This document shows positions 46,427 through 57,928 of a DNA stretch of 64,000 nucleotides, piece by piece. The position numbers and the translations under genes were made by a program. Numbering within the stretch: the stretch's first letter is position 1; every line of letters begins with the position of its first letter. Under the pieces are notes generated by a model. It saw only the letters and a list, made by a program, of their open reading frames with translations, made no database searches and was not told where the DNA came from. This stretch comes from Xanthobacter autotrophicus Py2 (lineage in GTDB: Bacteria > Pseudomonadota > Alphaproteobacteria > Rhizobiales > Xanthobacteraceae). The stretch lies in contig CP000781.1 in assembly GCA_000017645.1 (NCBI GenBank), positions 2,281,501 through 2,345,500 on the forward strand, read 5' to 3'.

Positions 46427-47191
46427 TCACTCAGCGGCAACAAACCGCGCGGCATCTGGTTCCACATCGCGGTTGCCGCCTACCGTATCGGCATCCAGTT
46501 CAGCGAGCTTGCGGTAGAGGGTGGAGCGGCCGATGCCGAGGCGGCGGGCCACCTCCGCCATGCGCCCGCCATAGAGGTGGCAGGCAAAGCGGATGGCCTC
46601 GGCCTCGATCTGCTCCAGCCGGCGGGCATGGCCGGCAGCGTCGAGGCGGGCGTAAGCCAGGCTTTCGGTCCGCAGAAGCGGGGGCAGGGGGGATTCCGTC
46701 CCGCTGTCGCGGAGCGGGGGCGGCGCAACGACGAATGGGCCGGACGCGGGGGTGAAGGCCACCACATTGTCCGGCTGTGCGTTGTCTGGCTGGGTCCGCG
46801 CGGGCCGGGTCGTCGGCGGGGCGGCGCGGCCGAGGGCCACCGCATTGGCAAGGGCCACCTGCAGGCGCAGCGCCCCGGCCGGCTTCACCACGAAATCCCG
46901 CGCGCCGGCGCGAATGGCGCCCGAGGCGGCATCGAGCCCGGCCGCCGTCACCTGCACCACCACCGGAACCGCAAGTCCGCGCGCCGCCATGGCGTCGAGC
47001 ACGCCCATGCCGTCGAGGCCCGGCACCACCAGATCCAACAGCACCACGTCGAAGGTGCCGGCGGCCAGCTGGTCCAGCGCCGCGTCGCCATCCTCGGCCA
47101 GCGTCACCTCGTAGCCAAGGCCGGCGAGGGCCGACGAGAGGCGGCGCGCCTCGACAGGGTCATCTTCGACCAGAAGCAGGGGCAGGGTCAT
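46427..47191 (-). CDS. Response regulator with receiver and Fis-type helix-turn-helix
   Basis: This 254-residue protein has a receiver (about 4-120; acidic pair in VEDDP, phosphoacceptor D53 in VLLDLVVPG, K near 103 in FVVKPAGA) and a Pro-rich linker. A C-terminal Fis-type HTH follows (about 190-232: ARRLEQIEAEAIRFACHL, then MAEVARRLGIGRSTLYRKLAEL). It resembles NtrC-family regulators that lack the central AAA+ domain, so it cannot activate sigma-54 itself. No kinase gene is adjacent. It is divergent from the oligoendopeptidase gene and 95 bases upstream of the L,D-transpeptidase gene on the same strand, so it might regulate either. Targets are unknown. Confidence 0.87.
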   Translation of the reverse strand: MTLPLLLVEDDPVEARRLSSALAGLGYEVTLAEDGDAALDQLAAGTFDVVLLDLVVPGLDGMGVLDAMAARGLAVPVVVQVTAAGLDAASGAIRAGARDFVVKPAGALRLQVALANAVALGRAAPPTTRPARTQPDNAQPDNVVAFTPASGPFVVAPPPLRDSGTESPLPPLLRTESLAYARLDAAGHARRLEQIEAEAIRFACHLYGGRMAEVARRLGIGRSTLYRKLAELDADTVGGNRDVEPDAARFVAAE

Positions 47192-47409
47192 TCAGGAATC
47201 GCTTGCGGCAGGACGGAAGAGAGAATCACCGGGAGCTTGGCGGGCGATGGTTAAGAACCCCTGAGCACCTCCGCCCTGGCCGCCCCGGCCCTGCATTCGC
47301 GCCGTCGCGGCGGGGCCGGCTTGCGGCGCCGGCCCAATGCGGCGATTTTGTCCCCGACGACCGGCGCCCGCGGTGCGAGCCGCGCGCGTCGCCACGGTCC
47401 GGAGGTCCC

Positions 47410-49317
47410 ATGTTGCACCCATTCTTCCGTTCGTTCGCTTTGCGCGCGTCCGCCCATCCCGTTCTTTCGGCCGACTTCGAGAGCGCGTTTGCCGCCGCCC
47501 GTCACGCCGCCCCCGCCACCGCCGCAGCGGTACAGACCGCCGAGCGCCTGCCCGAATGGAACCTCACCGACCTCTACCCGGCCATGGATTCGCCCGAGCT
47601 GAAGGCGGACCTGGATAAGGCCGATGTCGCCTGCAAGGCGTTCGAAACCGCCTTCAAGGGCAAGCTTGCCGCCCTGCTCGCCCTTCCCGACGGCGGCGCG
47701 GCGCTGGGCGCGGCGGTGAAAAGCTACGAGGAGGTGGACGACCTCTTGGGTCGGATCGCCTCCTACGGCAGCCTGATCTATGCCGGCGATACCTCGGACC
47801 CGGCCCGCGCCAAGTTCTACGGCGACATTCAGGAGCGCCTCACCGACGCCTCCACGCACCTGCTGTTCTTCACGCTGGAGATGAACCGGCTGGACGACGC
47901 GGCCCTTGAAGCCGCCATGGCCGATCCTGCGCTCGGCTATTACCGCCCGTGGGTGGAGGACCTGCGCAAGGACAAGCCCTACCAGCTCGACGACAAGATC
48001 GAGCAACTGTTCCACGAGAAGTCCAACCCCTCACGCGGCGCCTGGAGCCGGCTGTTCGACGAGACCATCTCGTCCCTGCGCTTCACCGTGGACGGGCAGG
48101 ACCTCGCCATCGAGCCCACCCTCAACCTGATGCAGGACCCGCGGGAAGAGGTGCGCAAGTCCGCCGGGCTGGCGCTGGCCGACACCTTCGGCAAGAATTT
48201 GCGGCTGTTCACCCTCATCACCAACACCCTGGCCAAGGACAAGGAAATCTCCGACCGCTGGCGCGGGTTCGAGGATGTGGCCTCCTCGCGCCACCTCGCC
48301 AACCGGGTGGAGAAGGAGGTGGTCGACGCCATGGTGGAGGCGATCCGCGTCTCCTTCCCGCGCCTGTCCCACCGCTATTACGCGCTGAAGGCCCGCTGGT
48401 TCGGCAAGGACCGGCTGGAGTTCTGGGACCGCAACGCGCCGCTGCCCAAGGTGGAGACCCGCGACATCGGCTGGGGCGAGGCCAAGGACACGGTGCTGTC
48501 CGCCTACGGCGCCTTCTCGCCGAAGATGGCGGACATCGCCAAGACCTTCTTCGAGAAGTCCTGGATCGATGCCCCGGTGCGCCCCGGCAAGTCGCCGGGC
48601 GCCTTCGCCCACCCCACCGTGCCCTCCGCGCACCCCTATGTGCTGCTGAACTACCAGGGCAAGCCGCGGGACGTGATGACGCTCGCCCATGAGCTGGGCC
48701 ACGGCGTGCACCAGGTGCTGGCCGCCCGGCAGGGCGCGCTGATGGCGCCGACCCCGCTGACCCTGGCGGAGACCGCCTCGGTGTTCGGCGAGATGCTCAC
48801 CTTCCGCCGGCTGCTGGACGGCGCCGAGACCCCACGGGCCCGCAAGATCATGCTGGCCCAGAAGGTGGAGGACATGATCAACACGGTGGTCCGCCAGACC
48901 GCCTTCTATACATTCGAGCGCGATGTCCACATCGAGCGCCGGCAGGGCGAACTGACCTCCGAGAAGATCGGCGAGATCTGGATGAAGGTGCAGGGCGAGA
49001 GCCTCGGCCCGGCGATCCATCTCGGCGCGGGCTACGAGACGTTCTGGACCTATATCCCCCACTTCATCCACTCGCCGTTCTACGTCTATGCCTATGCCTT
49101 CGGCGACTGCCTCGTGAACTCGCTCTACGCGGTCTACGAAAATGCGGCCGACGGCTTTGCCGACCGCTATCTGGAGATGCTCTCGGCGGGGGGCACCAAG
49201 CACCATGCCGAGCTGCTCGCACCGTTCGGCCTCGATGCCCGCGACCCGGCGTTCTGGCAGACCGGGCTTTCCCTCATCGACCGCATGATCTCCGAGCTGG
49301 AGAGCATGGAGGGCTGA
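47410..49317 (+). CDS. pepF: M3-family oligoendopeptidase F
   Basis: This 635-residue cytoplasmic zinc metallopeptidase has the HEXXH site in AHELGHGVHQ near residue 427, the downstream glutamate in ETASVFGEM, and a C-terminal FDTARY-like helical region around YIPHFIHSPFYVYAYAFGD. The helical N-terminal half (about 45-300) is the PepF/M3 channel wall. It degrades oligopeptides of about 5-20 residues. The ATG at 47410 has GGAGG four bases upstream. It is probably monocistronic, with a hairpin terminator after the stop. Confidence 0.94.
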   Translation: MLHPFFRSFALRASAHPVLSADFESAFAAARHAAPATAAAVQTAERLPEWNLTDLYPAMDSPELKADLDKADVACKAFETAFKGKLAALLALPDGGAALGAAVKSYEEVDDLLGRIASYGSLIYAGDTSDPARAKFYGDIQERLTDASTHLLFFTLEMNRLDDAALEAAMADPALGYYRPWVEDLRKDKPYQLDDKIEQLFHEKSNPSRGAWSRLFDETISSLRFTVDGQDLAIEPTLNLMQDPREEVRKSAGLALADTFGKNLRLFTLITNTLAKDKEISDRWRGFEDVASSRHLANRVEKEVVDAMVEAIRVSFPRLSHRYYALKARWFGKDRLEFWDRNAPLPKVETRDIGWGEAKDTVLSAYGAFSPKMADIAKTFFEKSWIDAPVRPGKSPGAFAHPTVPSAHPYVLLNYQGKPRDVMTLAHELGHGVHQVLAARQGALMAPTPLTLAETASVFGEMLTFRRLLDGAETPRARKIMLAQKVEDMINTVVRQTAFYTFERDVHIERRQGELTSEKIGEIWMKVQGESLGPAIHLGAGYETFWTYIPHFIHSPFYVYAYAFGDCLVNSLYAVYENAADGFADRYLEMLSAGGTKHHAELLAPFGLDARDPAFWQTGLSLIDRMISELESMEG

Positions 49318-49339
49318 TCGTTCGCGTGGGTATGTGCAT

Positions 49340-49361
49340 CCGGCGGGGGAAACCCCGCCGG
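49340..49361 (+). terminator. Terminator hairpin after pepF
   Basis: CCGGCGGGG (49340-49348), loop GAAA and CCCCGCCGG (49353-49361) form a perfect 9-bp stem with a stable tetraloop, 22 bases after the pepF stop. CTTTCC follows. Confidence 0.7.
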
Positions 49362-49375
49362 CTTTCCACGTCGAT

Positions 49376-49419
49376 GCGCTTTCGTCACGCGAACCGGTTT
49401 CCACTTCGCTCGAAAGCGC
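49376..49419. repeat. Extragenic palindrome (AACCGGTT-core type)
   Basis: GCGCTTTCG (49376-49384) and CGAAAGCGC (49411-49419) are perfect inverted arms around a 26-base spacer holding the palindrome AACCGGTT (49392-49399). From memory, related sequences occur in many copies in Rhizobiales intergenic regions. It lies between pepF and the envC-like gene. Confidence 0.65.
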
Positions 49420-49470
49420 TTTGGCGAAGGTTAACGTTTCCTAAACCCCGTTTCCCCGAGGATCTGGGCC

Positions 49471-50904
49471 ATGACCGCAAGGGCCGCCCTGCTCCTGTCG
49501 CTTGCGCTCGCCGGCCTGTTGCCGGCGGCGACGGCGGCGCTTGGGCAGGCGGGCGCGGCCCCCGCCGTGGTGCCGCTGCCGCCGGTCCCGCCCTCGCGCT
49601 CCGGCCTGGATACCGATGCGCTGAAATCCGACCTGCGCGGCACCGAGGAGGCGCAGAAGCGCCTGCGCGCGGAGCTGGAGGCGGCCAAGGGGGATCGCGG
49701 CCGGCTCAACCAGATGCTGGTGGAGACCGCCACCCGAACCCGCGCCGTCGAGCAGCAGCTCATCGACGTGGAGGGGCGGATCGGCATGCTCGACGGCTCC
49801 GCCACCGACCTCAACGCCTCCCTCGCCAAGCGCCGCGGCGTGCTGGCCCAGGTGCTGGCGGCGCTCATGCGCATGGGCCGCGAGCCGCCGCCGGCCCTTT
49901 TGATGCGCCCGGACGATGCGCTGGACGCGGTGCGCTCGGCCATTCTCCTCGGCGCGCTGCTGCCGGAACTCAGGGTGGAGGCGGAGACGCTGGCAGCCGA
50001 CCTCTCGGAGCTGTCCCGGGTGCGCGGCGAGCTGACCGCTGCCCGCGACAGCCTCACCCGCCTGAAGGCCGAGCTGGACGACGACCGCAAGCGGCTCTCC
50101 CTTCTGGTGACGGAGCGTCAGCGTCGCCAGGCCGAGGAGCAGCCGGTACCCCCGGCCGAAAGAAGCCAGGCCGAGACGGTGGCCAAGGCCACCGGCGACG
50201 TGCACGATCTCGTGACGAGGCTGGAGACGGAAGTGGGGCCTTCCGCCCGCGCCGCCGACGCCGCGAAGGCCGTCACCCGCCCCGTCGAACCGGGCAAGCC
50301 GGACCTCACCGCCTTGCGCAATCCGGCACGGATTACCCCCGCCATCGCCTTCAGCCAGGCTAAGGGCTTGCTGCCGTTGCCGGTTGCTGGCGTGACGGTC
50401 AAGACCTTCGGTGCCGCCGACAGCGTGGGCGGGGCCGAAAAGGGCATGACCATCGCCACCCGCGCCGGCGCCCCTGTCACCGCCCCGGCGGACGGCTGGG
50501 TGGTCTATGCCGGGCCGTTCCGCAGCTACGGACAACTCTTGATCATCAACGCTGGCGGCGGCTACCATATCCTGATGGCAGGCATGGAACGGATCACCGT
50601 GGACCTTGGCCAGTTCGTCCTGGCGGGCGAGCCGGTGGGGGTGATGGGCGGCCTGTCGCGGACCGCGGGACCGGCGGCGCGCGGCGCGGCGGTACCGGCC
50701 TCAGGCCAGGCTCCGAGTCAGGCCGCAAGCCAGGCGGCAGGTCAGGCCCCGAGCGTTGTTCAGGCAGCCGGATTACGTTTTGGCAATGAGGCTGGCACAG
50801 CCTTGGGACAGCCCCAATTGTATGTCGAGTTCCGAAAAGACGGGATTTCGATAGATCCTACCCCGTGGTGGGCCGCAACGGACAGTCAGAAGGTACGTGG
50901 ATGA
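49471..50904 (+). CDS. EnvC-like murein hydrolase activator
   Basis: This 477-residue exported protein has a signal peptide (about 1-25), a coiled coil (about 45-105 and 165-215) and a C-terminal M23/LytM domain (about 300-465). The LytM domain lacks the HxxxD and HxH metal ligands: the first site reads GGAEKGMTI and the last strand reads LYVEFRK. It is therefore predicted to be non-catalytic, like EnvC, which activates amidases at the division site. A Gln/Ala/Ser repeat (about 410-425) is inserted before the last strands. The ATG at 49471 is the natural start. Its stop overlaps the ctpA start (ATGA). Confidence 0.88.
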   Translation: MTARAALLLSLALAGLLPAATAALGQAGAAPAVVPLPPVPPSRSGLDTDALKSDLRGTEEAQKRLRAELEAAKGDRGRLNQMLVETATRTRAVEQQLIDVEGRIGMLDGSATDLNASLAKRRGVLAQVLAALMRMGREPPPALLMRPDDALDAVRSAILLGALLPELRVEAETLAADLSELSRVRGELTAARDSLTRLKAELDDDRKRLSLLVTERQRRQAEEQPVPPAERSQAETVAKATGDVHDLVTRLETEVGPSARAADAAKAVTRPVEPGKPDLTALRNPARITPAIAFSQAKGLLPLPVAGVTVKTFGAADSVGGAEKGMTIATRAGAPVTAPADGWVVYAGPFRSYGQLLIINAGGGYHILMAGMERITVDLGQFVLAGEPVGVMGGLSRTAGPAARGAAVPASGQAPSQAASQAAGQAPSVVQAAGLRFGNEAGTALGQPQLYVEFRKDGISIDPTPWWAATDSQKVRG

Positions 50905-52262
50905 TGCGTCGGACGTCTCTATTTCTTTTCGGCGTGGCGGCTGGCGCCCTTGTGGCCGTTGCAGCGGTTCAGCCGCGGGTGCTGGCGCCTTTCTTCCTTG
51001 GCACCGCCGCCGAGGCGGCGTCCTCGGACACCTACAAGCAGCTCAACCTGTTCGGCGATGTCTTCGAGCGCGTGCGCTCGGACTATGTCGAAAAGCCCGA
51101 CGACGCCAAGCTGATCGAGGCCGCCATCAACGGCATGCTTCAGTCGCTTGACCCGCACTCCTCCTACATGGACGCGAAGAACCACCGCGACATGCAGGTG
51201 CAGACGCGCGGCGAATTCGGTGGCCTCGGCATCGAGGTCATCATGGAAGACGGCCTCGTGAAGGTGGTCACGCCCATGGAGGACACCCCGGCGAGCAAGG
51301 CCGGCATTCTCTCCGGTGACCTCATCGCCAAGCTCGACAACGACCAGGTCCAGGGGCTGACCCTGAACGAGGCCGTGGACAAGATGCGCGGCCCGGTGAA
51401 CACGCCGATCACGCTGACCATCCTGCGCAAGGGCGTGGAGAAGCCCCTCGAGATCAAGCTGGTGCGCGACACCATCAAGATCCAGACGGTGCGCTCGCGG
51501 ATCGAATCCGACGACATCGCCTATATCCGCCTGAACTCGTTCACCAACGAGCAGACCTACGAGGGCCTCAAGAAGGCCATCGACGACCTGACCGCCAAGA
51601 TCGGGCCGGACAAGATCAAGGGCTACATCCTTGATCTGCGCAACAATCCCGGCGGCCTGCTGGACCAGGCGGTGGCGGTTTCCGACGCGTTCCTGGAGCG
51701 CGGCGAGATCGTCTCCACCCGCGGCCGCAACGCCGAGGAAACGCAGCGCTTCAACGCCCGTGGTGGCGACCTCACCAAGGGCCGTCCGGTGATCGTGATG
51801 GTCAACGGCGGCTCGGCCTCGGCCTCGGAGATCGTGGCCGGCGCCCTGCAGGACCACAAGCGCGCCACCGTCCTCGGCTCGCGGACCTTCGGCAAGGCCT
51901 CGGTCCAGACCATCATCCCGCTCGGCCAGCAGGGCGCGCTGCGTCTGACCACGGCGCGCTATTACACGCCGTCGGGCCGCTCCATCCAGGCCAAGGGCAT
52001 CGAGCCGGACATCGTCCTGGTTCAGGACCTGCCGGACGAGATGAAGCAGAAGCTCGGCGCGTCCCTCGACACCACCCGCGGCGAAGCCTCGCTGAAGGGC
52101 CACCTGAAGAACGGCGACGACGAGCAGACCGGCTCGCCCTCCTATGTTCCGCCGGACCCCAAGGACGATACCCAGCTGAAGCTCGCCGTCGAGCTGATGA
52201 AGGGCACCGTCAAGAACGCCGCCTTCCCGGCGAGCCCCAACAAGGCGTCCCAGGCGAACTGA
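50901..52262 (+). CDS. ctpA: Carboxy-terminal processing protease CtpA (S41)
   Basis: This 453-residue protein has an N-terminal export segment (about 5-25), a PDZ domain (about 95-180, GLGIEVIMEDG) and the S41 protease domain. The catalytic serine is in GGSASASEIVAGALQ near 303 and the lysine in FGKASVQT near 330. It trims or degrades exported proteins in the periplasm and, in related bacteria, controls peptidoglycan hydrolases. The ATG at 50901 overlaps the envC-like stop and has AAGG seven bases upstream, so the two are one coupled operon. A strong terminator follows. Confidence 0.95.
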   Translation: MMRRTSLFLFGVAAGALVAVAAVQPRVLAPFFLGTAAEAASSDTYKQLNLFGDVFERVRSDYVEKPDDAKLIEAAINGMLQSLDPHSSYMDAKNHRDMQVQTRGEFGGLGIEVIMEDGLVKVVTPMEDTPASKAGILSGDLIAKLDNDQVQGLTLNEAVDKMRGPVNTPITLTILRKGVEKPLEIKLVRDTIKIQTVRSRIESDDIAYIRLNSFTNEQTYEGLKKAIDDLTAKIGPDKIKGYILDLRNNPGGLLDQAVAVSDAFLERGEIVSTRGRNAEETQRFNARGGDLTKGRPVIVMVNGGSASASEIVAGALQDHKRATVLGSRTFGKASVQTIIPLGQQGALRLTTARYYTPSGRSIQAKGIEPDIVLVQDLPDEMKQKLGASLDTTRGEASLKGHLKNGDDEQTGSPSYVPPDPKDDTQLKLAVELMKGTVKNAAFPASPNKASQAN

Positions 52263-52315
52263 GGTTCACGTTCGGAGGTCTGCCCGGAATATGGGCGCCT
52301 GAAGTTTGTGCAAAT

Positions 52316-52345
52316 GCCCCGTCCGAGACATCGGGCGGGGCTTTT
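52316..52345 (+). terminator. Rho-independent terminator after ctpA
   Basis: GCCCCGTCCGA (52316-52326), loop GACA and TCGGGCGGGGC (52331-52341) form an 11-bp stem with one G-U pair, followed by TTTT. Confidence 0.88.
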
Positions 52346-52529
52346 CATTTTGCCCCGGCCGGCTCGATCGCGCCTCAATCGGCGGCCCCGTTACCGGTGC
52401 CGCTTGTGACGACCGCGTGACGGACCGCCTCCCGTGCGGCAGGCCCGCCGCTGGATAGCCTTGGCATAGGGCTTGCTCAGTCTCTGGCTGAAAGGCGCCG
52501 TTGCGCCGTGTCAGGGAGGCAGGCGCAAC

Positions 52530-53339
52530 ATGCGCTCAGATCGCAGGAATTTCCTTCGGGCGGCGTTCGCTGCCGGTGCGCTTCTCGGCGCGCTGGCGCC
52601 GGTGGCGCTGTCGACGGCCGCGCGGGCGGATACCCTCGACGACATCATGAAGGCCGGCGTGATCCGTATCGCCGTGCCGCAGGATTTCCCGCCCTTCGGG
52701 TCGGTGGGCGTGGACCTCAAGCCGCTTGGCTATGACATCGACGTGGCCAACCTCATCGCCGCCAAGCTGGGCGTGAAGGCGGAGCTGGTGCCGGTGACCA
52801 GCGCCAACCGCATCCCCTATCTCCAGACCAAGAAGGTGGATCTCGTCATCTCCAGCCTCGGCAAGAATCCCGAGCGCGAGAAGGTGATGGATTTCTCCGT
52901 GGCCTATGCTCCGTTCTTCAACGGCATCTTCGGCCCCGCCGACGTGAAGGTGGAGAAGGTGGAGGACATCGCCGGCATGACGGTGGGTGTCACCCGCGGC
53001 TCGGTGGAGGACCTGGAACTGACCAAGGTCGCCCCGCCCACCGCCGACATCAAGCGCTACGAGGACAACAATTCCACCATCTCGGCCTTCCTCTCCGGCC
53101 AGGTGAAGGTGGTGGCCACGGGCAATGTGGTGGCGGCGGCGATCCTTGCCCGCAACCCGCCGAAGAAGCCGCAGGTGAAGGTGCTGATCAAGAATTCTCC
53201 CTGCTACGTGGGCCTCAACAAGGACGAGCCCAAGCTGCTGGAGAAGGTCAACGCCATCATCACCGCCGCCAAGGCGGATGGCTCGCTGGAGAAGATCTCC
53301 CAGAAATGGCTCGGCGCGCCGCTTCCCGCGGACCTGTGA
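52530..53339 (+). CDS. Amino-acid ABC transporter, periplasmic substrate-binding protein
   Basis: This 269-residue family 3 solute-binding protein has a signal peptide with a twin-arginine-like motif (DRRNFLRA at 4-11) and a hydrophobic stretch, then two lobes. The lobes show VIRIAVPQDFPPFG near 44, GYDIDVANLIAAKLG, the ligand region LVISSLGKNPEREKVMDFS, and VGVTRGSVEDLELTK. It captures a polar amino acid or related compound for the two permeases and ATPase that follow. The ligand is not readable. AGGGAGG lies ten bases before the ATG at 52530. It is the first gene of a four-gene importer operon and follows a strong terminator. Confidence 0.92.
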   Translation: MRSDRRNFLRAAFAAGALLGALAPVALSTAARADTLDDIMKAGVIRIAVPQDFPPFGSVGVDLKPLGYDIDVANLIAAKLGVKAELVPVTSANRIPYLQTKKVDLVISSLGKNPEREKVMDFSVAYAPFFNGIFGPADVKVEKVEDIAGMTVGVTRGSVEDLELTKVAPPTADIKRYEDNNSTISAFLSGQVKVVATGNVVAAAILARNPPKKPQVKVLIKNSPCYVGLNKDEPKLLEKVNAIITAAKADGSLEKISQKWLGAPLPADL

Positions 53340-53538
53340 GGGCCTGAGTCGTCGCGCGCCGCTTTTGGCCGGCGCGCGACAGCCCGATCCGCTTTCGCTG
53401 CGGTGGGTCGTGAGGACGGGGCTGCCCCTCCTCGCCCGCTGCCCTGCGGCGAGAGGGAGCCGGGTTCCAGGCGCCGGCCCCGGTTCAGGAAGGCGGGTTC
53501 TGGCGTGTTGAGTGCCGCCATTGGGGGAAAGGGCACAG

Positions 53539-54213
53539 ATGGCCTACAGCTTCGATTTCTCCTCCCTCGGCGCCTATGCGCCGGTGATCGCCAAGGGCGT
53601 CGCCGTCACGCTGGAGCTGATCGCCGTGGGCGGCGTGCTGGGGGTCACCCTCGGCATCGCCTGCGCCTGGGCCAAGACCCAGGGCCCGCGCTGGCTGCGG
53701 CCGCTGGTGGAAGCCTATGTGGAGCTGATCCGCAACACGCCGTTCCTGATCCAGCTGTTCTTCATCTTCTTCGGCCTGCCGGCCATCGGGGTCGGGCTCA
53801 CCGAGATGCAGGCGGCCATCCTCGCCATGGTGATCAACCTCGGCGCCTACGCCTGCGAGATCATCCGCGCCGGCATCGAGGCGACGCCCAAGGGCCAGTT
53901 CGAGGCCGGGGCCTCGCTGGCCATGAGCCGGGTGCAGACCTTCCGCCACGTGGTGCTGGTGCCGGCGCTGCAGAAGATCTGGCCGGCTTTGTCCTCGCAG
54001 ATCGTCATCGTCATGTTCGGCTCGGCGGTGTGCTCGCAGATCTCGGTGGAGGAGCTGACCTTCGCCGCCAACTTCATCCAGTCCCGCACGTTCCGGGCGT
54101 TCGAGGCCTACATCGTCGCGACCGTGCTCTACCTCGCCCTCGCCGTGCTGGTGCGGCAGGTCATGCGGGGCATCGGCGCCCTGGTGTTCCCCCGCAGGAG
54201 TGTCGCGCGATGA
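53539..54213 (+). CDS. Amino-acid ABC transporter permease (HisM/GlnP type) 1
   Basis: This 224-residue inner-membrane protein has five helices and the permease signature of polar amino-acid importers: VELIRNTPFLIQLFFIFFGLP in part near 68-85, and the ATPase-contact EAA loop EAGASLAMSRVQTFRHVVLVP in part near 125. The ATG at 53539 is preceded by a G-rich ribosome site, and upstream in-frame residues are not conserved. It is 199 bases after the binding protein gene. Its stop overlaps the start of the second permease. Confidence 0.92.
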   Translation: MAYSFDFSSLGAYAPVIAKGVAVTLELIAVGGVLGVTLGIACAWAKTQGPRWLRPLVEAYVELIRNTPFLIQLFFIFFGLPAIGVGLTEMQAAILAMVINLGAYACEIIRAGIEATPKGQFEAGASLAMSRVQTFRHVVLVPALQKIWPALSSQIVIVMFGSAVCSQISVEELTFAANFIQSRTFRAFEAYIVATVLYLALAVLVRQVMRGIGALVFPRRSVAR

Positions 54214-54869
54214 CGGCGTTTTCCACCTGGGACATCGTCTCCAACCTGCTGCTGGCCGCCCGCTGGACCGTGCTGCTCTCGCTGCTCGCCTTCGTCGGCG
54301 GCGGCGTGGTGGGGCTGGTGGTGCTCTATGCCCGAATCGCCCGCAAGGCGTGGCTGCGCCGCGCCGCCGGCCTCTACATCGAGCTGTTCCAGGGCACGCC
54401 TCTTCTGATGCAGCTGTTCCTGATCTTCTTCGGCCTGCCGCTGCTCGGCCTCGACGTGTCGCCCTGGGCGGCGGCGTTCGTGTCGCTGACCCTGTGGAGC
54501 TCGGCCTTCCTCGCCGAGATCTGGCGCGGCTGCGTCGAATCGATTCCCAAGGGGCAGTGGGAGGCCTCGTCCTCCCTCGCCATGAGCTTCGTGGAGCAGC
54601 TGCGCTACGTGATCCTGCCCCAGTCCATGCGCATCGCGGTGCCGCCCACGGTGGGCTTCTCTGTGCAGGTGGTGAAGGGAACGGCGCTGACCTCCATCAT
54701 CGGCTTCGTGGAGCTGTCCAAGGCCGCCACCATCATCACCAACGCCACGTTCGAGCCGTTCACGGTCTACGGCTTCGCGGCGCTGATCTATTTCGCCCTG
54801 TGCTGGCCCCTGTCGAAGTCGAGCCAGATCCTGGAGAGGAAGCTGAATGTCGCTCATCACAATCACTGA
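54210..54869 (+). CDS. Amino-acid ABC transporter permease (HisM/GlnP type) 2
   Basis: This 219-residue inner-membrane protein has five helices with [16 protein letters not shown] near 55 and the EAA loop [21 protein letters not shown] in part near 126. It forms a heterodimeric channel with permease 1. The ATG at 54210 overlaps the previous stop (ATGA), and its own end overlaps the ATPase gene by 23 bases, so the three are translationally coupled. Confidence 0.93.
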   Translation: MTAFSTWDIVSNLLLAARWTVLLSLLAFVGGGVVGLVVLYARIARKAWLRRAAGLYIELFQGTPLLMQLFLIFFGLPLLGLDVSPWAAAFVSLTLWSSAFLAEIWRGCVESIPKGQWEASSSLAMSFVEQLRYVILPQSMRIAVPPTVGFSVQVVKGTALTSIIGFVELSKAATIITNATFEPFTVYGFAALIYFALCWPLSKSSQILERKLNVAHHNH

Positions 54870-55572
54870 GGTGCGCAAGAGCTTCGGCCAGAACGAGGTG
54901 CTGAAGGGCATCAACCTCGACATCGAGCCGGGCGAGGTCATCGCCATCATCGGCAAGTCGGGCTCGGGCAAGTCCACCCTGCTGCGCTGCGTCAACGGGC
55001 TGGAGACCATCGACCAGGGCTCCATCGTGGTGGCCGGCGCCCAGCTGGCGCCGGACGAAGTGCACCTGCGGGCGCTCAGGCTCAAGGTCGGGATGATCTT
55101 CCAGGGCTTCAACCTGTTCCCCCACCTCACGGCGGGGCGCAACGTGATGCTCTCGCCCATGGTGGTGAAGAAGGTTTCCGCCAAGGAGGCGGAGGCTGAA
55201 GCGCGGGTGCGGCTGGAACAGGTGGGCCTCGGCCACAAGTTCGACGCCTATCCCGACCAGCTCTCCGGCGGCCAACAGCAGCGCGTCGCCATCGCCCGGG
55301 CGCTGGCCATGAAGCCGCTGGCCCTACTATGTGATGAGATCACCTCCGCCCTCGACCCGGAGCTGGTCAACGAGGTGCTCGCCGTGGTGAAGGCCCTCGC
55401 GGAGGAGGGCATGACGCTGCTCATGGTGACACACGAAATGCGCTTCGCCCGCGAGGTGTGCGACCGCGTGGTGTTCATGCACCAGGGCCGGGTGCACGAG
55501 ATCGGTCCGCCCGAAGACGTGTTCACGCACCCCCAGACGCCCGAGCTGAAGCAGTTTCTTGGTGTGGCATAA
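54847..55572 (+). CDS. Amino-acid ABC transporter ATP-binding protein
   Basis: This 241-residue ABC ATPase has Walker [10 protein letters not shown] near 36-44, Q-loop [14 protein letters not shown], signature LSGGQQQR near 139, Walker [14 protein letters not shown] near 160 and the H-loop VTHEM. It drives import of the amino acid. The Walker B leader LALLCDE is slightly unusual, but the essential D-E pair is present. It is the last gene of the operon; 236 bases follow before atpH. Confidence 0.95.
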   Translation: MSLITITEVRKSFGQNEVLKGINLDIEPGEVIAIIGKSGSGKSTLLRCVNGLETIDQGSIVVAGAQLAPDEVHLRALRLKVGMIFQGFNLFPHLTAGRNVMLSPMVVKKVSAKEAEAEARVRLEQVGLGHKFDAYPDQLSGGQQQRVAIARALAMKPLALLCDEITSALDPELVNEVLAVVKALAEEGMTLLMVTHEMRFAREVCDRVVFMHQGRVHEIGPPEDVFTHPQTPELKQFLGVA

Positions 55573-55808
55573 GGCGCCGGGCGGCGGCGCGGGTGGTATC
55601 CGGGCATCGCGGTGCGGCAATGCGGCCTAGGCGCCATCGTTCGGTCATGTTGCCGCCCACTTCTGCCTGTGTTAGGCACACCGGGATTTCGAGAGGCGGG
55701 TTTAGCCCTCTCGCGGGGTCGCACTAGATTATTCCCAACAGATCAAGGGCTTGGGCAATGGCTGCGCAAGGCGCGCGGCATGGGCTGCAAGTTCGAGAGA
55801 GGTGCGGG

Positions 55809-57892
<2,084 letters not shown>

Positions 57893-57928
57893 GCGGCGCC
57901 TGTTCCTCGAACCTGACGGACGGGCACC

